Shown: in pieces, positions 1 through 8,100 of the stretch
Layout of the letters: every line of letters begins with the position of its first letter
Numbering within the stretch: the first letter of the stretch is position 1
Source: Verrucomicrobiota bacterium
Lineage (GTDB): Bacteria; Verrucomicrobiota; Kiritimatiellia; UBA8416
NCBI GenBank assembly: GCA_018645275.1
Contig: JABGOW010000511.1
Span: 5,175-40,369, forward strand
Length of the DNA: 35,195 nucleotides
Direction: 5' to 3'
The notes under the pieces: model-generated
Databases searched by the model: none
What the model was told of the DNA's origin: nothing
The model's input: the letters and a program-made list of their open reading frames with translations, nothing else
Program-made: the position numbers and the translations under genes

Positions 1-2
1 TG

Positions 3-119
3 CACCTTCTAGCAGCCTGCCACATGAATGGATGCCTTCTCTGGACAAGAGACAAACGGCTGCGCACCATAACTGACGAAATGAACATCGGATTCTGCCA
101 ACATCCGGGTGCACGCTAG
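3..119 (+). CDS. PIN-domain (VapC-like) toxin, C-terminal fragment cut by window edge
   Basis: An open frame enters from the left edge and ends at TAG (117-119), giving 38 residues. It contains the stretch HLLAACHMNG followed by LLWTRDKRL. This matches the C-terminal part of PIN-domain ribonuclease toxins, where a hydrophobic strand precedes a T-R-D/N motif carrying an active-site acid. The frame is too short for the ORF track and its start lies outside the window. The last residues are encoded by the left arm of the attC-like site at 96-167, which is common for genes carried on integron cassettes. If right, the gene is a VapC-type RNase whose antitoxin lies to the left. The family call rests on one short motif, so it is moderate. 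Confidence 0.55.
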   Translation, partial: HLLAACHMNGCLLWTRDKRLRTITDEMNIGFCQHPGAR

Positions 120-167
120 TTTTCACCGCGCGGACGCGGTGAAAACAGCGTGACCCAAGCGTTCGAT
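96..167 (+). other. attC-like recombination site 1 (integron cassette boundary)
   Basis: The single strand folds into a long imperfect hairpin. A perfect 12-bp stem (119-130 with 135-146, loop CGGA) continues, after one unpaired A at 118, into CACGCT/AGCGTG. After one unpaired G at 111 it continues into GGGT/ACCC (107-110 with 153-156). Both unpaired bases lie on the same strand, as in attC sites. R''-like TGCCAAC (96-102) and R'-like GTTCGAT (161-167) each sit 4 nt outside the stem. The R' sequence is the exact reverse complement of ATCGAAC at 786-792, as expected for the start and end of one cassette. TGCCAAC deviates from the RYYYAAC consensus. Confidence 0.65.
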
Positions 168-198
168 TTACAGAGGAATGACGGCGTGAGACGGGGCC

Positions 199-227
199 TT
201 GACGTCGTAGCCCATACGGGCTATCCT
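199..227 (+). promoter_or_regulatory. Promoter with palindromic operator for the toxin-antitoxin pair
   Basis: TTGACG (199-204) and TATCCT (222-227) are spaced by 17 bp, a good sigma70-type promoter 27 bp upstream of the antitoxin start at 254. The spacer and the first bases of the -10 hold the inverted repeat TAGCCC-ATAC-GGGCTA (208-223). Its position is right for autorepression by the RelB/DinJ-type antitoxin. The elements are visible; the regulatory role is inferred. Confidence 0.5.
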
Positions 228-253
228 ATTCAGCAGAAATGGAGGGTGTTGAG

Positions 254-517
254 ATGAACCGGACAGCAACCGTCAGAGCAAGAGTTGAACCGGACCTAAA
301 GGCAGATGTTGAAAAACTTCTTCACAGGCTAGGCGTTACGACCACCGAGGCCATCACGATGTTCTATAGCCAGATACGCCTCCGGCAGGGACTTCCCTTT
401 CCCGTAGAAGTCCCCAGTGCAATCACCGAAAAGACGTTTAAGGCCACCGACCGCGGTGAGGACCTCCATACATTCGACTCTCTAGACGAGATGTTTGAGG
501 CACTCGACAAATGCTGA
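254..517 (+). CDS. RelB/DinJ-family antitoxin
   Basis: This is the likely antitoxin that neutralises the overlapping YafQ-like toxin and represses the pair. The 87-residue protein starts MNRTATVRARVEP, the N-terminal ribbon-helix-helix pattern of RelB/DinJ proteins, followed by a helix with TTTEAITMFYSQI. The C-terminal part is acidic, as expected for the toxin-binding segment. The ORF track starts 15 nt earlier at 239, but GGAGGG (241-246) is correctly spaced for ATG 254, so that start is preferred. Its stop overlaps the toxin start (ATGCTGA), which couples translation. The pair lies between two attC-like sites, as do many toxin-antitoxin pairs that stabilise cassette arrays. Confidence 0.85.
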   Translation: MNRTATVRARVEPDLKADVEKLLHRLGVTTTEAITMFYSQIRLRQGLPFPVEVPSAITEKTFKATDRGEDLHTFDSLDEMFEALDKC

Positions 518-783
518 CGCTCAGGACGACCGGGCGATTTCAGAAAGACTACAAGAAATCCGTCAAGTCCGGCCAGGACATGGCAAGGCTCAAGCAAGTC
601 ATGACGTGGATCGCCGAGGAGCAGGCTCTGCCTCCAGCACTGCGCGATCACAAGTTGATAGGAAACTATCACGGCAGACGCGAGTGCCACCTGGCTGGCG
701 ATTGGCTGCTCATTTACAAACTCGAAAAGGGCACGGTGGTCTTTGAGCGCACGGGCTCTCACTCTGAGTTGCTGAAGAAATAG
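511..783 (+). CDS. YafQ/RelE-family mRNA interferase toxin
   Basis: This is a 90-residue ribosome-dependent endoribonuclease toxin. Positions matching the YafQ catalytic set are visible: H47 (RDHKL), H60, D64 and W65 (ECHLAGDW), R80 and H84 (ERTGSH). YafQ ends with a Phe four residues after the last His; here that position is Leu. Length is normal for the family. The start overlaps the antitoxin stop by 7 nt. The TAG stop is 2 bp before the R'' core of the second attC-like site, the compact layout of cassette genes. The residues were compared from memory of the E. coli YafQ sequence, not by alignment. Confidence 0.85.
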   Translation: MLTLRTTGRFQKDYKKSVKSGQDMARLKQVMTWIAEEQALPPALRDHKLIGNYHGRRECHLAGDWLLIYKLEKGTVVFERTGSHSELLKK

Positions 784-785
784 GA

Positions 786-869
786 ATCGAACAAGCCGGG
801 TGCATACGTACCGCTGGAAGTCGCGCTACGCACGACTCCCAGCGTCCGGTGACCCGCAGACGTCTGGGC
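786..869 (+). other. attC-like recombination site 2
   Basis: R'' core ATCGAAC (786-792) is the reverse complement of GTTCGAT at 161-167. The arm GGGT-(G)-CA (798-804) pairs with TG-ACCC (850-855), leaving an unpaired G at 802, the same design as site 1. An inner hairpin follows: CGCTGG, AGTCG and GC (812-826) pair with GC, CGACT and CCAGCG (830-844) around two single mismatches and a TAC loop. The R' end is degenerate: TCTGGGC (863-869) matches 5 of 7 bases of GTTGGGC, the complement of the next R'' (1229-1235). Sites 1 and 2 also share CCGGGTGCA. Confidence 0.6.
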
Positions 870-881
870 TGGAGATAAGAG

Positions 882-1226
882 ATGACAACTTGGGGTACAT
901 TTGGGCTCATCGTATGCGCGTTCATCATCCCGCCGATCATTTTGCTGAATCGCAGTTCGATCGCATCGCGGCGGGTGTGGATCATCGCCATTCCTGTGGT
1001 CGCTGTGACAACGTATCTCGGCATCTTTCTTGGGCCTGTTATCTTCACCGGCATGCTTGGGCATCCCGAATGGCCTTCCGCTTCCAGTCACCGGATCATG
1101 CTTGGCTGCAGCCTTGTGTTTTCGCTGTGGATGGCCGCTACGCTTTTTGTCGTGAAACGCCGAAGCGAGAAGGACGAAGCAAAAGGAAGGGATGGGCACG
1201 GGCCATACGGAACCCCAATGCCCTGA
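882..1226 (+). CDS. Small integral membrane protein of unknown function
   Basis: A 114-residue protein with three predicted membrane helices: roughly residues 3-22 (FGLIVCAFIIPPIILL), 31-53 (VWIIAIPVVAVTTYLGIFLG) and 74-92 (MLGCSLVFSLWMAATLFVV). A charged, probably cytoplasmic tail follows. I do not recognise the family. GGAG at 871-874 supports the ATG at 882. The TGA stop lies 2 bp before GCCCAAC (1229-1235), an R''-like half site, so the gene sits like the payload of a second cassette starting near 864. Small membrane proteins of no known family are common in integron arrays. Confidence 0.65.
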   Translation: MTTWGTFGLIVCAFIIPPIILLNRSSIASRRVWIIAIPVVAVTTYLGIFLGPVIFTGMLGHPEWPSASSHRIMLGCSLVFSLWMAATLFVVKRRSEKDEAKGRDGHGPYGTPMP

Positions 1227-1228
1227 CA

Positions 1229-1245
1229 GCCCAACAAAGGTGTGG
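1229..1245 (+). other. Truncated attC-like half site at cassette end
   Basis: GCCCAAC (1229-1235) fits the RYYYAAC R'' core and is followed by AAAGGTGTGG. No complementary L'/R' half is seen downstream. Instead the AT-rich methyltransferase gene begins at once, so the site looks broken at this junction. One 7-bp core alone could arise by chance; its 2-bp distance from the preceding stop, the same as at site 2, is the main support. Confidence 0.35.
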
Positions 1246-2051
1246 ATAGCATGACTATATGTCCAATATGTTCTTCTCGTGATACTCAACTTTTTATTGT
1301 TGTCAAAAACTATGATTACTTTGCCTGCAATTCATGTAGGGCTGTGTATTTGGGAGTCATTGACGACAATGAACAAGTTGAACGACACACTAGTTCTGAG
1401 TACAAGCAATCGCGTATCCGAGCAGACAGTCTAAACACTAATCACAACAAATGGCTTGCTGCCATGATTGCTCGTATTAAGAGATCTGGTTCTGTGCTCG
1501 ATGTAGGTAGCGGAGCTGGATACTTTGTAAAAACCATGCGTGACTTCGGATATGATGCAGTCGGTCTCGATTTAGGAGAGGAGAACGTAGTATTTGCCCG
1601 TGACAATCTATCAGTGGCCGTCCTAAATCAAGATTTCTTAACCATGACAGGAAAGTATGACATCATTACTTTCAATCAATTGATAGAGCATGTATCGAAT
1701 CCTAACGCTTTCATTTCAAAAGCTAGATCTATGCTGCGTGAGCATGGACTAATAATTATCAGCACGCCAAATCTATATTTGGCAAGGATACTTGCAAAAT
1801 TGCCAAGACCGATATTGGGCGATGCGCTTGGCCATCCACCAAATCATTGTATTCTTTTTGAACCAAAGACGATTCGTTGGATGCTTGAGCAAAATGGATT
1901 TGAAGTAACATCTATCCGAAACAACCCAACTGGACTAAAAGGAAATTCAAAGATTCGCCACATTGCCGACACTATAATGAATGCAGCGAAAGTGATTGGT
2001 CCAAATATGATTATATCCGCAGAAGTAAAGACCGGACATACAACCACCTAA
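1242..2051 (+). CDS. Class I SAM-dependent methyltransferase with N-terminal zinc ribbon
   Basis: A 269-residue protein with a four-Cys N-terminal knuckle (C7, C10, C29, C32; CPIC and CNSC) and a Rossmann-type methyltransferase core. SAM motif I is VLDVGSGAGYF (about residues 85-95), followed by an acidic strand end (GLDLGEENV) and the motif IITFNQLIEHV. This is the Methyltransf_23 type often found in polysaccharide or natural-product gene sets; the substrate cannot be told. The start may be GTG 1242 or ATG 1251. Base composition is clearly AT-richer than all flanking genes, with many A/T-ending codons, so recent transfer is likely. Two hairpins follow the stop directly. Confidence 0.85.
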   Translation: MDSMTICPICSSRDTQLFIVVKNYDYFACNSCRAVYLGVIDDNEQVERHTSSEYKQSRIRADSLNTNHNKWLAAMIARIKRSGSVLDVGSGAGYFVKTMRDFGYDAVGLDLGEENVVFARDNLSVAVLNQDFLTMTGKYDIITFNQLIEHVSNPNAFISKARSMLREHGLIIISTPNLYLARILAKLPRPILGDALGHPPNHCILFEPKTIRWMLEQNGFEVTSIRNNPTGLKGNSKIRHIADTIMNAAKVIGPNMIISAEVKTGHTTT

Positions 2052-2086
2052 CAAGATAGGGATTAGGTCCGACTCGTAGAGTCGGA
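2046..2086 (+). other. Two adjacent small hairpins after the methyltransferase
   Basis: ACCTAA (2046-2051, overlapping the stop) pairs with TTAGGT (2063-2068). A perfect 8-bp stem TCCGACTC-GTA-GAGTCGGA (2068-2086) follows at once. No T-tract follows, so this is not a standard intrinsic terminator. It may mark the downstream edge of the transferred segment or protect the transcript end. Confidence 0.4.
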
Positions 2087-2126
2087 TCTGGATAGCGACG
2101 TTTCTGCTGTATAGAGAAAAGAGCTC

Positions 2127-3530
2127 ATGAGTCATATGGAAGACAAGACAACGAAGCCAAACATAATCCTGATCAATTGCGATGACCTTGGCTATGGCGA
2201 CCTGGCCTGCTATGGCTCCGAGCGAAATGACACGCCGCATCTGGACCAGCTTGCGACGGAGGGAGTACGGTTTACCGATTTCTACATGGCCTCCCCTGTG
2301 TGCTCCGCTTCACGTGCAGCGATGCTGACCGGTTGCTATTCGCAGCGAATCGGATTTGCCGACTACCAGGTGCTCTTCCCGGGCCAGGCGCAGGGCCTGA
2401 ACACGAAGGAGTCAACCATTGCCAAACAGTTGAAACGGGTAGGCTATGACACAAAGATTATTGGCAAATGGCACTGCGGTGATCAGCCGGAGTTCCTCCC
2501 GACCAACCACGGCTTTGACGAGTACTTCGGAATTCCATTCAGCAATGACATGGGCCGCCAGGCGAATGCCCTTGAACGTCCCCCATTGCCGCTTCTGCGA
2601 AACGATGAGGTCATTCAGGAACAGCCTGATCAGCGTGGTATTACCGAGCGGTATGTAGATGAATCTCTGCAATTTATGCGCCGCGACCGAAAGAACCCCT
2701 TCTTTCTCTATTTGGCGCACATGTACGTCCATGTGCCGTTGTTCATTCCGAAGCCGTTTCTTGACACCTCGCGCAATGGCGCATACGGAGGGGCTGTCGC
2801 TTGCATTGACTGGGCAATGGGCATGATCGAGGCGGAACTGAGCCGCTTGGGCATCAAGGACGACACGCTGGTCATTTTCACTTCTGATAACGGTTCTCGG
2901 GCTCGGGGTGAGGGCGGCAGCAACGCGCCGCTGCGCGGCACCAAAGCACAAACCTGGGAGGGCGGACAAAGGGTTCCATGCATCATGCGCTGGCCCGGGA
3001 GGATCGCGGCGGGAACCACCTGCGAAGGGATCGCCTCCGCCACCGACCTTTTTGCCACCTTGGCTGAGCTCACCGGCGCACCGCTACCGGCAGACAGGAC
3101 TCTCGACAGCATCTCGCTATCTGAGGCCATCCTCGAAGGAAGGCCCACGAAACGCAGTGTCTTCGCCTACTACAAGGGACCCAACCTTGAGGCCGTGCGC
3201 AAGGACGACTGGAAACTGCATTTCTGCAAGACCGGATGGTCTCCGGTCGGCGACGAAAAGGAGGTGTCTTTGGAACTTTATAATCTGCGTGATGATGTTG
3301 GCGAAACCAACAATGTCTACGACACGCATCCAGAAATCGTCGCTGAGATTGAAGCGGAAGCTGAGGGATTTCGACGGGCCTTCGGTGATCGTCGGCGGGG
3401 GTGCGTAGGGACGGAAATCCGGGAGGCGGGGGTGTGCGATGACCCCAAACCACTAACCGAGTACGACGAGGGTCATCCCTACATGATCGCCTACTACGAT
3501 CTGGCCGACATGCCGACAATGTCAGGCTAG
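2127..3530 (+). CDS. Sulfatase, Cys-type, formylglycine-dependent
   Basis: A 467-residue type I sulfatase that hydrolyses sulfate esters, probably from sulfated glycans. Metal ligands are visible in the N-terminal NCDDLGYGD motif and in FTSDNGS (about residues 250-256). The nucleophile motif is CSASRAAMLTG, a C-x-A-x-R variant of the core that maturation enzymes convert to formylglycine. KIIGKWHCG, HVPL and the later Lys of RGTKAQTWEGG complete the active site. No maturation enzyme is encoded in the window. Oddly, no signal peptide is seen: the protein starts MSHMEDKTTKPNII and goes straight into the first strand, whereas most family members are exported. It stands alone, not in an operon. 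Confidence 0.9.
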   Translation: MSHMEDKTTKPNIILINCDDLGYGDLACYGSERNDTPHLDQLATEGVRFTDFYMASPVCSASRAAMLTGCYSQRIGFADYQVLFPGQAQGLNTKESTIAKQLKRVGYDTKIIGKWHCGDQPEFLPTNHGFDEYFGIPFSNDMGRQANALERPPLPLLRNDEVIQEQPDQRGITERYVDESLQFMRRDRKNPFFLYLAHMYVHVPLFIPKPFLDTSRNGAYGGAVACIDWAMGMIEAELSRLGIKDDTLVIFTSDNGSRARGEGGSNAPLRGTKAQTWEGGQRVPCIMRWPGRIAAGTTCEGIASATDLFATLAELTGAPLPADRTLDSISLSEAILEGRPTKRSVFAYYKGPNLEAVRKDDWKLHFCKTGWSPVGDEKEVSLELYNLRDDVGETNNVYDTHPEIVAEIEAEAEGFRRAFGDRRRGCVGTEIREAGVCDDPKPLTEYDEGHPYMIAYYDLADMPTMSG

Positions 3531-3673
3531 ACGGGGACGAGGGAAACAGGATTGATGTGTCGACAATGCGCCCCGCCATCATCTGCAAGCGGCGCGCTTC
3601 CGGGCAGGAAGAGTCGCTGAGGATCTGCGCTTATGAATTGAAGCGCACGTGTCGGGTCTGCTAGCCTGCAACC

Positions 3674-4768
3674 ATGTTCGCAAGATGCCACATCATACGC
3701 TGGACCGTTCCGCTGTTGTTCCTGCTGTGCGGAGGAACGCTGGCTGCACCCCCCGACCACTCGGGGCAATCCGCAGAAGACGTGCTTGCCGACCAACTCA
3801 TCGGGTTGGGCGCCCAGATTGTACGTGATGTTTCTGGCGGCCAAGTCCATCTGGATGAAGCGCTGTTGAAGTCGCCAGAAATGAAGGCCATGTACCGTCG
3901 CCTCTACAGTGCGCTGCAACAGGTCGATATGGAACGCCTCGGGGAGCTGACGCCGCTCTTGGTTCAAGCGCTTCCGATGCTCCATCGCATCAAGGGGGGA
4001 AGAGCCTATGCAGACTGGTTGCGACAGCGCATTGACTACGCAGATGTAGCCCGCATTGTGATGGAGGCATATCCGTATGCGCAGCATACGGCGAGTACCA
4101 CCCGACAGCCTTCGACAACCACACCCCCTAGGCAGTCACCGCGACAGGGAGCACCCCCCCCTCGGAGCACCCCTCCCACTTCCTACACGAAGCCACCCCC
4201 GTCACCGAGCCGCCCAGCGGTCCAGGCTCAACGGAAGCGCACAAGCGGCGATGTTGAAGTGTGGCAGCGCAAGCTTGCAAAGCGGCCCGCGCCCTCTGGT
4301 GCAGATGCCCTTCTGCCCGAAATGAAATCAATCTTTGCATCTGAAGGAGTTCCCTCCGAGCTGGCCTGGCTCGCAGAAGTGGAATCCTCGTTCAACCCAA
4401 ACGCCCGTAGTCCCGTCGGAGCCGTCGGTCTCTATCAGTTTATGCCGGCAACCGCGCAGAGCCTTGGACTCCAACTGAAGCCCCGCGACGATCGCGAAGA
4501 TCCCGCCAAGAGCGCCCGCGCTGCCGCGATCTACCTGAAACGGCTGCACGGCCGCTTCGATTCCTGGCCGCTGGCTCTGGCCGCCTACAACGCCGGCGAA
4601 GGGCGAGTCAACAAACTGCTGCGCGAACACGATGCCAACGACTTCGATGGCATCAGCGACCACCTGCCATCAGAGACGCGTATGTACGTTCCAAAGCTCG
4701 ACGCCGTGCTTCGCCTACGCGAGGGCAAAACCCTAGCCTCTCTGCAGCCCCCCTCAAGCTCCGGATAG
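3674..4768 (+). CDS. Secreted lytic transglycosylase (SLT/MltD-like domain)
   Basis: A 364-residue exported murein lytic transglycosylase that cleaves the MurNAc-GlcNAc bond with 1,6-anhydro product formation. A signal peptide (about residues 1-24, WTVPLLFLLCGGTLAA) precedes a helical region of unknown role. A Pro/Ser/Thr-rich linker follows at about 140-190. The SLT domain spans about 215-345, with the catalytic Glu in ESSFNP (E237), the GAVGLYQFMPATA motif and AAYNAGEG. The linker probably spans the periplasm so that the C-terminal domain reaches peptidoglycan. No LysM repeats are present, unlike full MltD. The gene ends 33 bp before the next start. Confidence 0.9.
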   Translation: MFARCHIIRWTVPLLFLLCGGTLAAPPDHSGQSAEDVLADQLIGLGAQIVRDVSGGQVHLDEALLKSPEMKAMYRRLYSALQQVDMERLGELTPLLVQALPMLHRIKGGRAYADWLRQRIDYADVARIVMEAYPYAQHTASTTRQPSTTTPPRQSPRQGAPPPRSTPPTSYTKPPPSPSRPAVQAQRKRTSGDVEVWQRKLAKRPAPSGADALLPEMKSIFASEGVPSELAWLAEVESSFNPNARSPVGAVGLYQFMPATAQSLGLQLKPRDDREDPAKSARAAAIYLKRLHGRFDSWPLALAAYNAGEGRVNKLLREHDANDFDGISDHLPSETRMYVPKLDAVLRLREGKTLASLQPPSSSG

Positions 4769-4801
4769 GTTGCTGATTATTGGATATTGCGTAGGGAGCC
4801 C

Positions 4802-5110
4802 ATGAAACGGAAGCAGGAACAAGACACGGTATGCGCCATGATCCGACTGTACTGTCGAGGGCGGCATGGTGCGGACGAACTCTGTTCAGACTGTTCTGCG
4901 CTCTTGGACTATGCGAATCAACGCCTCTCAGCATGTCCGTACGGCGACGAAAAGCCCAAGTGCAGGGTCTGCCCTATTCACTGCTACGCTCCGGAAATGC
5001 GAGAGCGGATAGCCGAAGTCATGCGCTACGCCGGCCCCCGCATGATGATCCAGCATCCCGTTATGGGGCTTCGTCATCTGCTCAATCGGAGCAAGCCGGA
5101 AAAGCCATAG
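4802..5110 (+). CDS. Small Cys-rich protein of the 'nitrous oxide-stimulated promoter' family
   Basis: A 102-residue cytosolic protein with the spaced Cys pattern LYCRGRH, LCSDCSALLDYA, CPYG, CRVCPIHCY and the C-terminal VMRYAGPRMMIQHP. This matches the conserved family named for nitrous oxide-stimulated promoter proteins (PF11756 by memory). Its function is not established; the six or more Cys suggest metal binding. ATG 4802 with AGGGAG close upstream is preferred over the TTG 4787 start of the track, although the spacing is short. It converges on the giant minus-strand gene, leaving a single base between the two stop codons. Confidence 0.75.
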   Translation: MKRKQEQDTVCAMIRLYCRGRHGADELCSDCSALLDYANQRLSACPYGDEKPKCRVCPIHCYAPEMRERIAEVMRYAGPRMMIQHPVMGLRHLLNRSKPEKP

Positions 5111-5111
5111 A

Positions 5112-8100
5112 TTACTGCTGAATGATAACTTCAGTTGTTTCCAGCGCCAAAACGGAGAACGTCGTACGCGCCGCTTCACCCTTCAGTGAGGCGGCGTAGG
5201 TTCCGGGCGCAAGGCCTTTGATTGTGGTTGAACCCGCGCTGTTCAGTGCCGTGTTGCAGGCTGCAGACCAGTATCCCACCATTGCCCACGCTTCATTATG
5301 GCAGCGCTCAACACGTGCGCCCTCTTTGGTGTGCACTTCAATATACTTCCCAGTGACCGGGTTTCCAGAGGCGTCTTTCACGCTGATTATAACTTCGCCA
5401 CCCGGTTCCAATTTGGGGCTCCACGTTGTGTCTTCGGTCAAGGTGATGCGCTGTGTTTTGATGTCATAGCCATCCTTGAATGCAAGGAGGAGGCAGGCCC
5501 CCTCCGGGAGTGGAGATTGGATTGTGTAGTCACCAGCAGCATCGGCGATCCCAAACCCCATTGTTTCCTCGGTGTCTGGGGAGAGAACGACAATCGCAGC
5601 CTGTGGAAGCGTATTACCTTCCGGATTTGTGATCTGGCCTCTGAGGGTGAAGCCATCGGACAGGGTGATGTCATGTGTCACATTACGGTCTGCAACCTCA
5701 ATAAATGCAACACTCGGACTGAATTCTGCTGTCTGTGTGCGCAATTTATAGCTTCCCGGTTGTAAGCATTTCAAGGCGTATTTCCCCTCATCATCCGTGA
5801 CTGTGTTCCGACCTTGTGTGTATTCCTGCCATCCCTTCGCCGTCCTTGATGTGAGGTGCATTCGAATTCCCTCCTTCGGGGTTCCGCCTGCTGTGACAAC
5901 CCCCGACAGGGTCTTTCCATCAATGGCAAGCGTGAGGGCTTGGTCACCTTCCTCAACGGTGAACGTTCCCGTCAGAGCTGGAGCCATCCACCCGGATTGC
6001 GGTTCTTCTGGCTTCGTGGGGTCAGTGATTCTGTAGGTGTATTCGCCAGGTTCTAACCCTGTGATCGAAAACGCCCCCTTCTCGTCAATGTCCGCTTGCT
6101 TGACGCCCCCCATCATACGCATGGCCATGGCCATCTGGTTGCTGCGGTCTTCTGTTTTGGGGGCGGCTTGAAAGACGATCTTCCCACCTGGCTGAGGTGT
6201 GCCATTTACGGTGATGATTCCTGCTCGTGAGGTTTCATTGCTGCCTCCGGATTTCTGGCGGAGCGAGAGTGTCGTTGTCTCTCCCTCCTTCACAATGGCC
6301 TGGGTGGCAACCATCTTTGCCATGATGCTGGTGTAGTCTGTGCTATCGGCGTCATCATTCATAGGCGTTGCATATACCTGGTATGTTCCAGCTGGCACGC
6401 CTGCGAATAAAAATGAGCCATCCTCATCCACTTGGGTGTTCTGCATGCCTCGCGGATTAGATGTGTTTTGGAGCATGACCGATGCGCTCGACACGGGATC
6501 GCCGTCCGCCGTTATGAAGACGCCTTCTATTCTACCTGTTGTTGGCAATTCGATCTTCACTCCGTCCAGTTCATCTGCTTCAACGAGCACACGCTTTTGC
6601 GTCAGAACCTGACGTTGACCATCAGTGTTAGAGCAGGCCATGAGTTCTACGACCCCTTTAGCAACACCCTCTATCTTAAACGCGCCAGTTGAGTCCGTTG
6701 TTTCTACTGTATCGCGGTTGCCTTGCATCATGCCCATGCCGCCAAACCAACCCCCGGTTCCCGGGCGTACCTCTATGCCTGCGACCGGAGCGCCGCTGGC
6801 TTGGTCAACAACCGTTCCGCGGATCGTTGCGCCCTCTTTGAGCGTCATTTCAATGACCGCGTTATCAAAACTGGCGGGGGTGGATAGATCAACCGTGCTG
6901 TTGCCTGGTAGATAAGGAGACAGGGATGCCGTTATGCGATAGGGCGACCCTTCTCTGACTGTGACGCTGAACATGCCATTGCTGTCTGTCTCAATGTCGC
7001 TTTGCCTAGCTCCGGAAGACCCGAAACGCGCGCTGCCCTCTCTCTGTCTTGCCGTGCCAACGCCAACCCCCGAGAGCGGATTGCCTTCTGCATCAACGAC
7101 GCGTCCCGTTACTGAGTGTTGTGCACCCAGCGAGACGAAGATGTCGTCCGTACCGGCCTCGATGTCAGAAAGCGTTGAAACGGTATCGCGACCGTCTTGG
7201 ATATTGATGGTATACCGCCCTTCGCTCAAGCCCCCAATCTCAAAGGATCCATCGGCGTCTACCTCTTCGCGCTTCCATACGCGTTCTGTTCCTGATGCGT
7301 TCTTTGGGCCGTTTGCTGTGACGCGAATGCCATCTGATAGCTCACCCTTTGATTCCTGCACCATGCCCGAAATCGAAAGCCCGGCGGCCAACTCGATATT
7401 GGATAACGTGTTGCTGCCGGATGTGACGGTGACCTCTTGCTTGAGCTCGCAATAGTCATCATGCTTGATTTCCAGAACGTAATCCCCTGCGGCCAGTCCG
7501 TTTATGGAAAAATGCCCGTCATCGTCACTCTCTCCGCGTTCTCTATGTCGACGTGATGTGCTCGTTCTCCCCTGGCTGTTTTTCGATTTTACTTCTTCGA
7601 TTACGGTGAGCTTTGCGCCAGCAATGGCCGCTCCATTAGTGCCAACTATGGCGCCTGTGATTGAGCACGCATCCTCAAGAACGAGGTGAATCTCCTGCTC
7701 TGCCTCGTTTGTGATTTCCAGCTCTAATGATGTATCGACGTAGTCCTTATGCTTGCCCTCGATTTTCGCGCTTACTGGGGTAATGCCCGTGATAACGAAT
7801 GCACCCGTCTCGTCCGTCGTTGCTTTTCCCTGTTGGTGCGATGACGAATATGAACCGCCTGTGGGCGTTTTGGTTTTTGCAACACCGTAAAGAGAGACTG
7901 ACGCCTTTGCTATGGGGTCGCCATTGGAATCGGACACGCTGCCATTAACGGTGACGGTTTTCTTGACCGGTAGGGATAGCTCTACTATCTCGCCGGCTGT
8001 GAGCTGAACGCCGTTTGTGTTGAACCACACGCCATCCCCGTGAACATGTAGGGAATAGGTTCCTGAGCGCAATCCCGTGCAGGTTACGCTTTCGTCGGCT

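Noticed and set aside
2046-2086. Possible third complete attC site after the methyltransferase
   Set aside because: ACCTAAC and ATTAGGT are only about 10 nt apart and there is no long stem with unpaired bases between them, so the geometry of sites 1 and 2 is not met.
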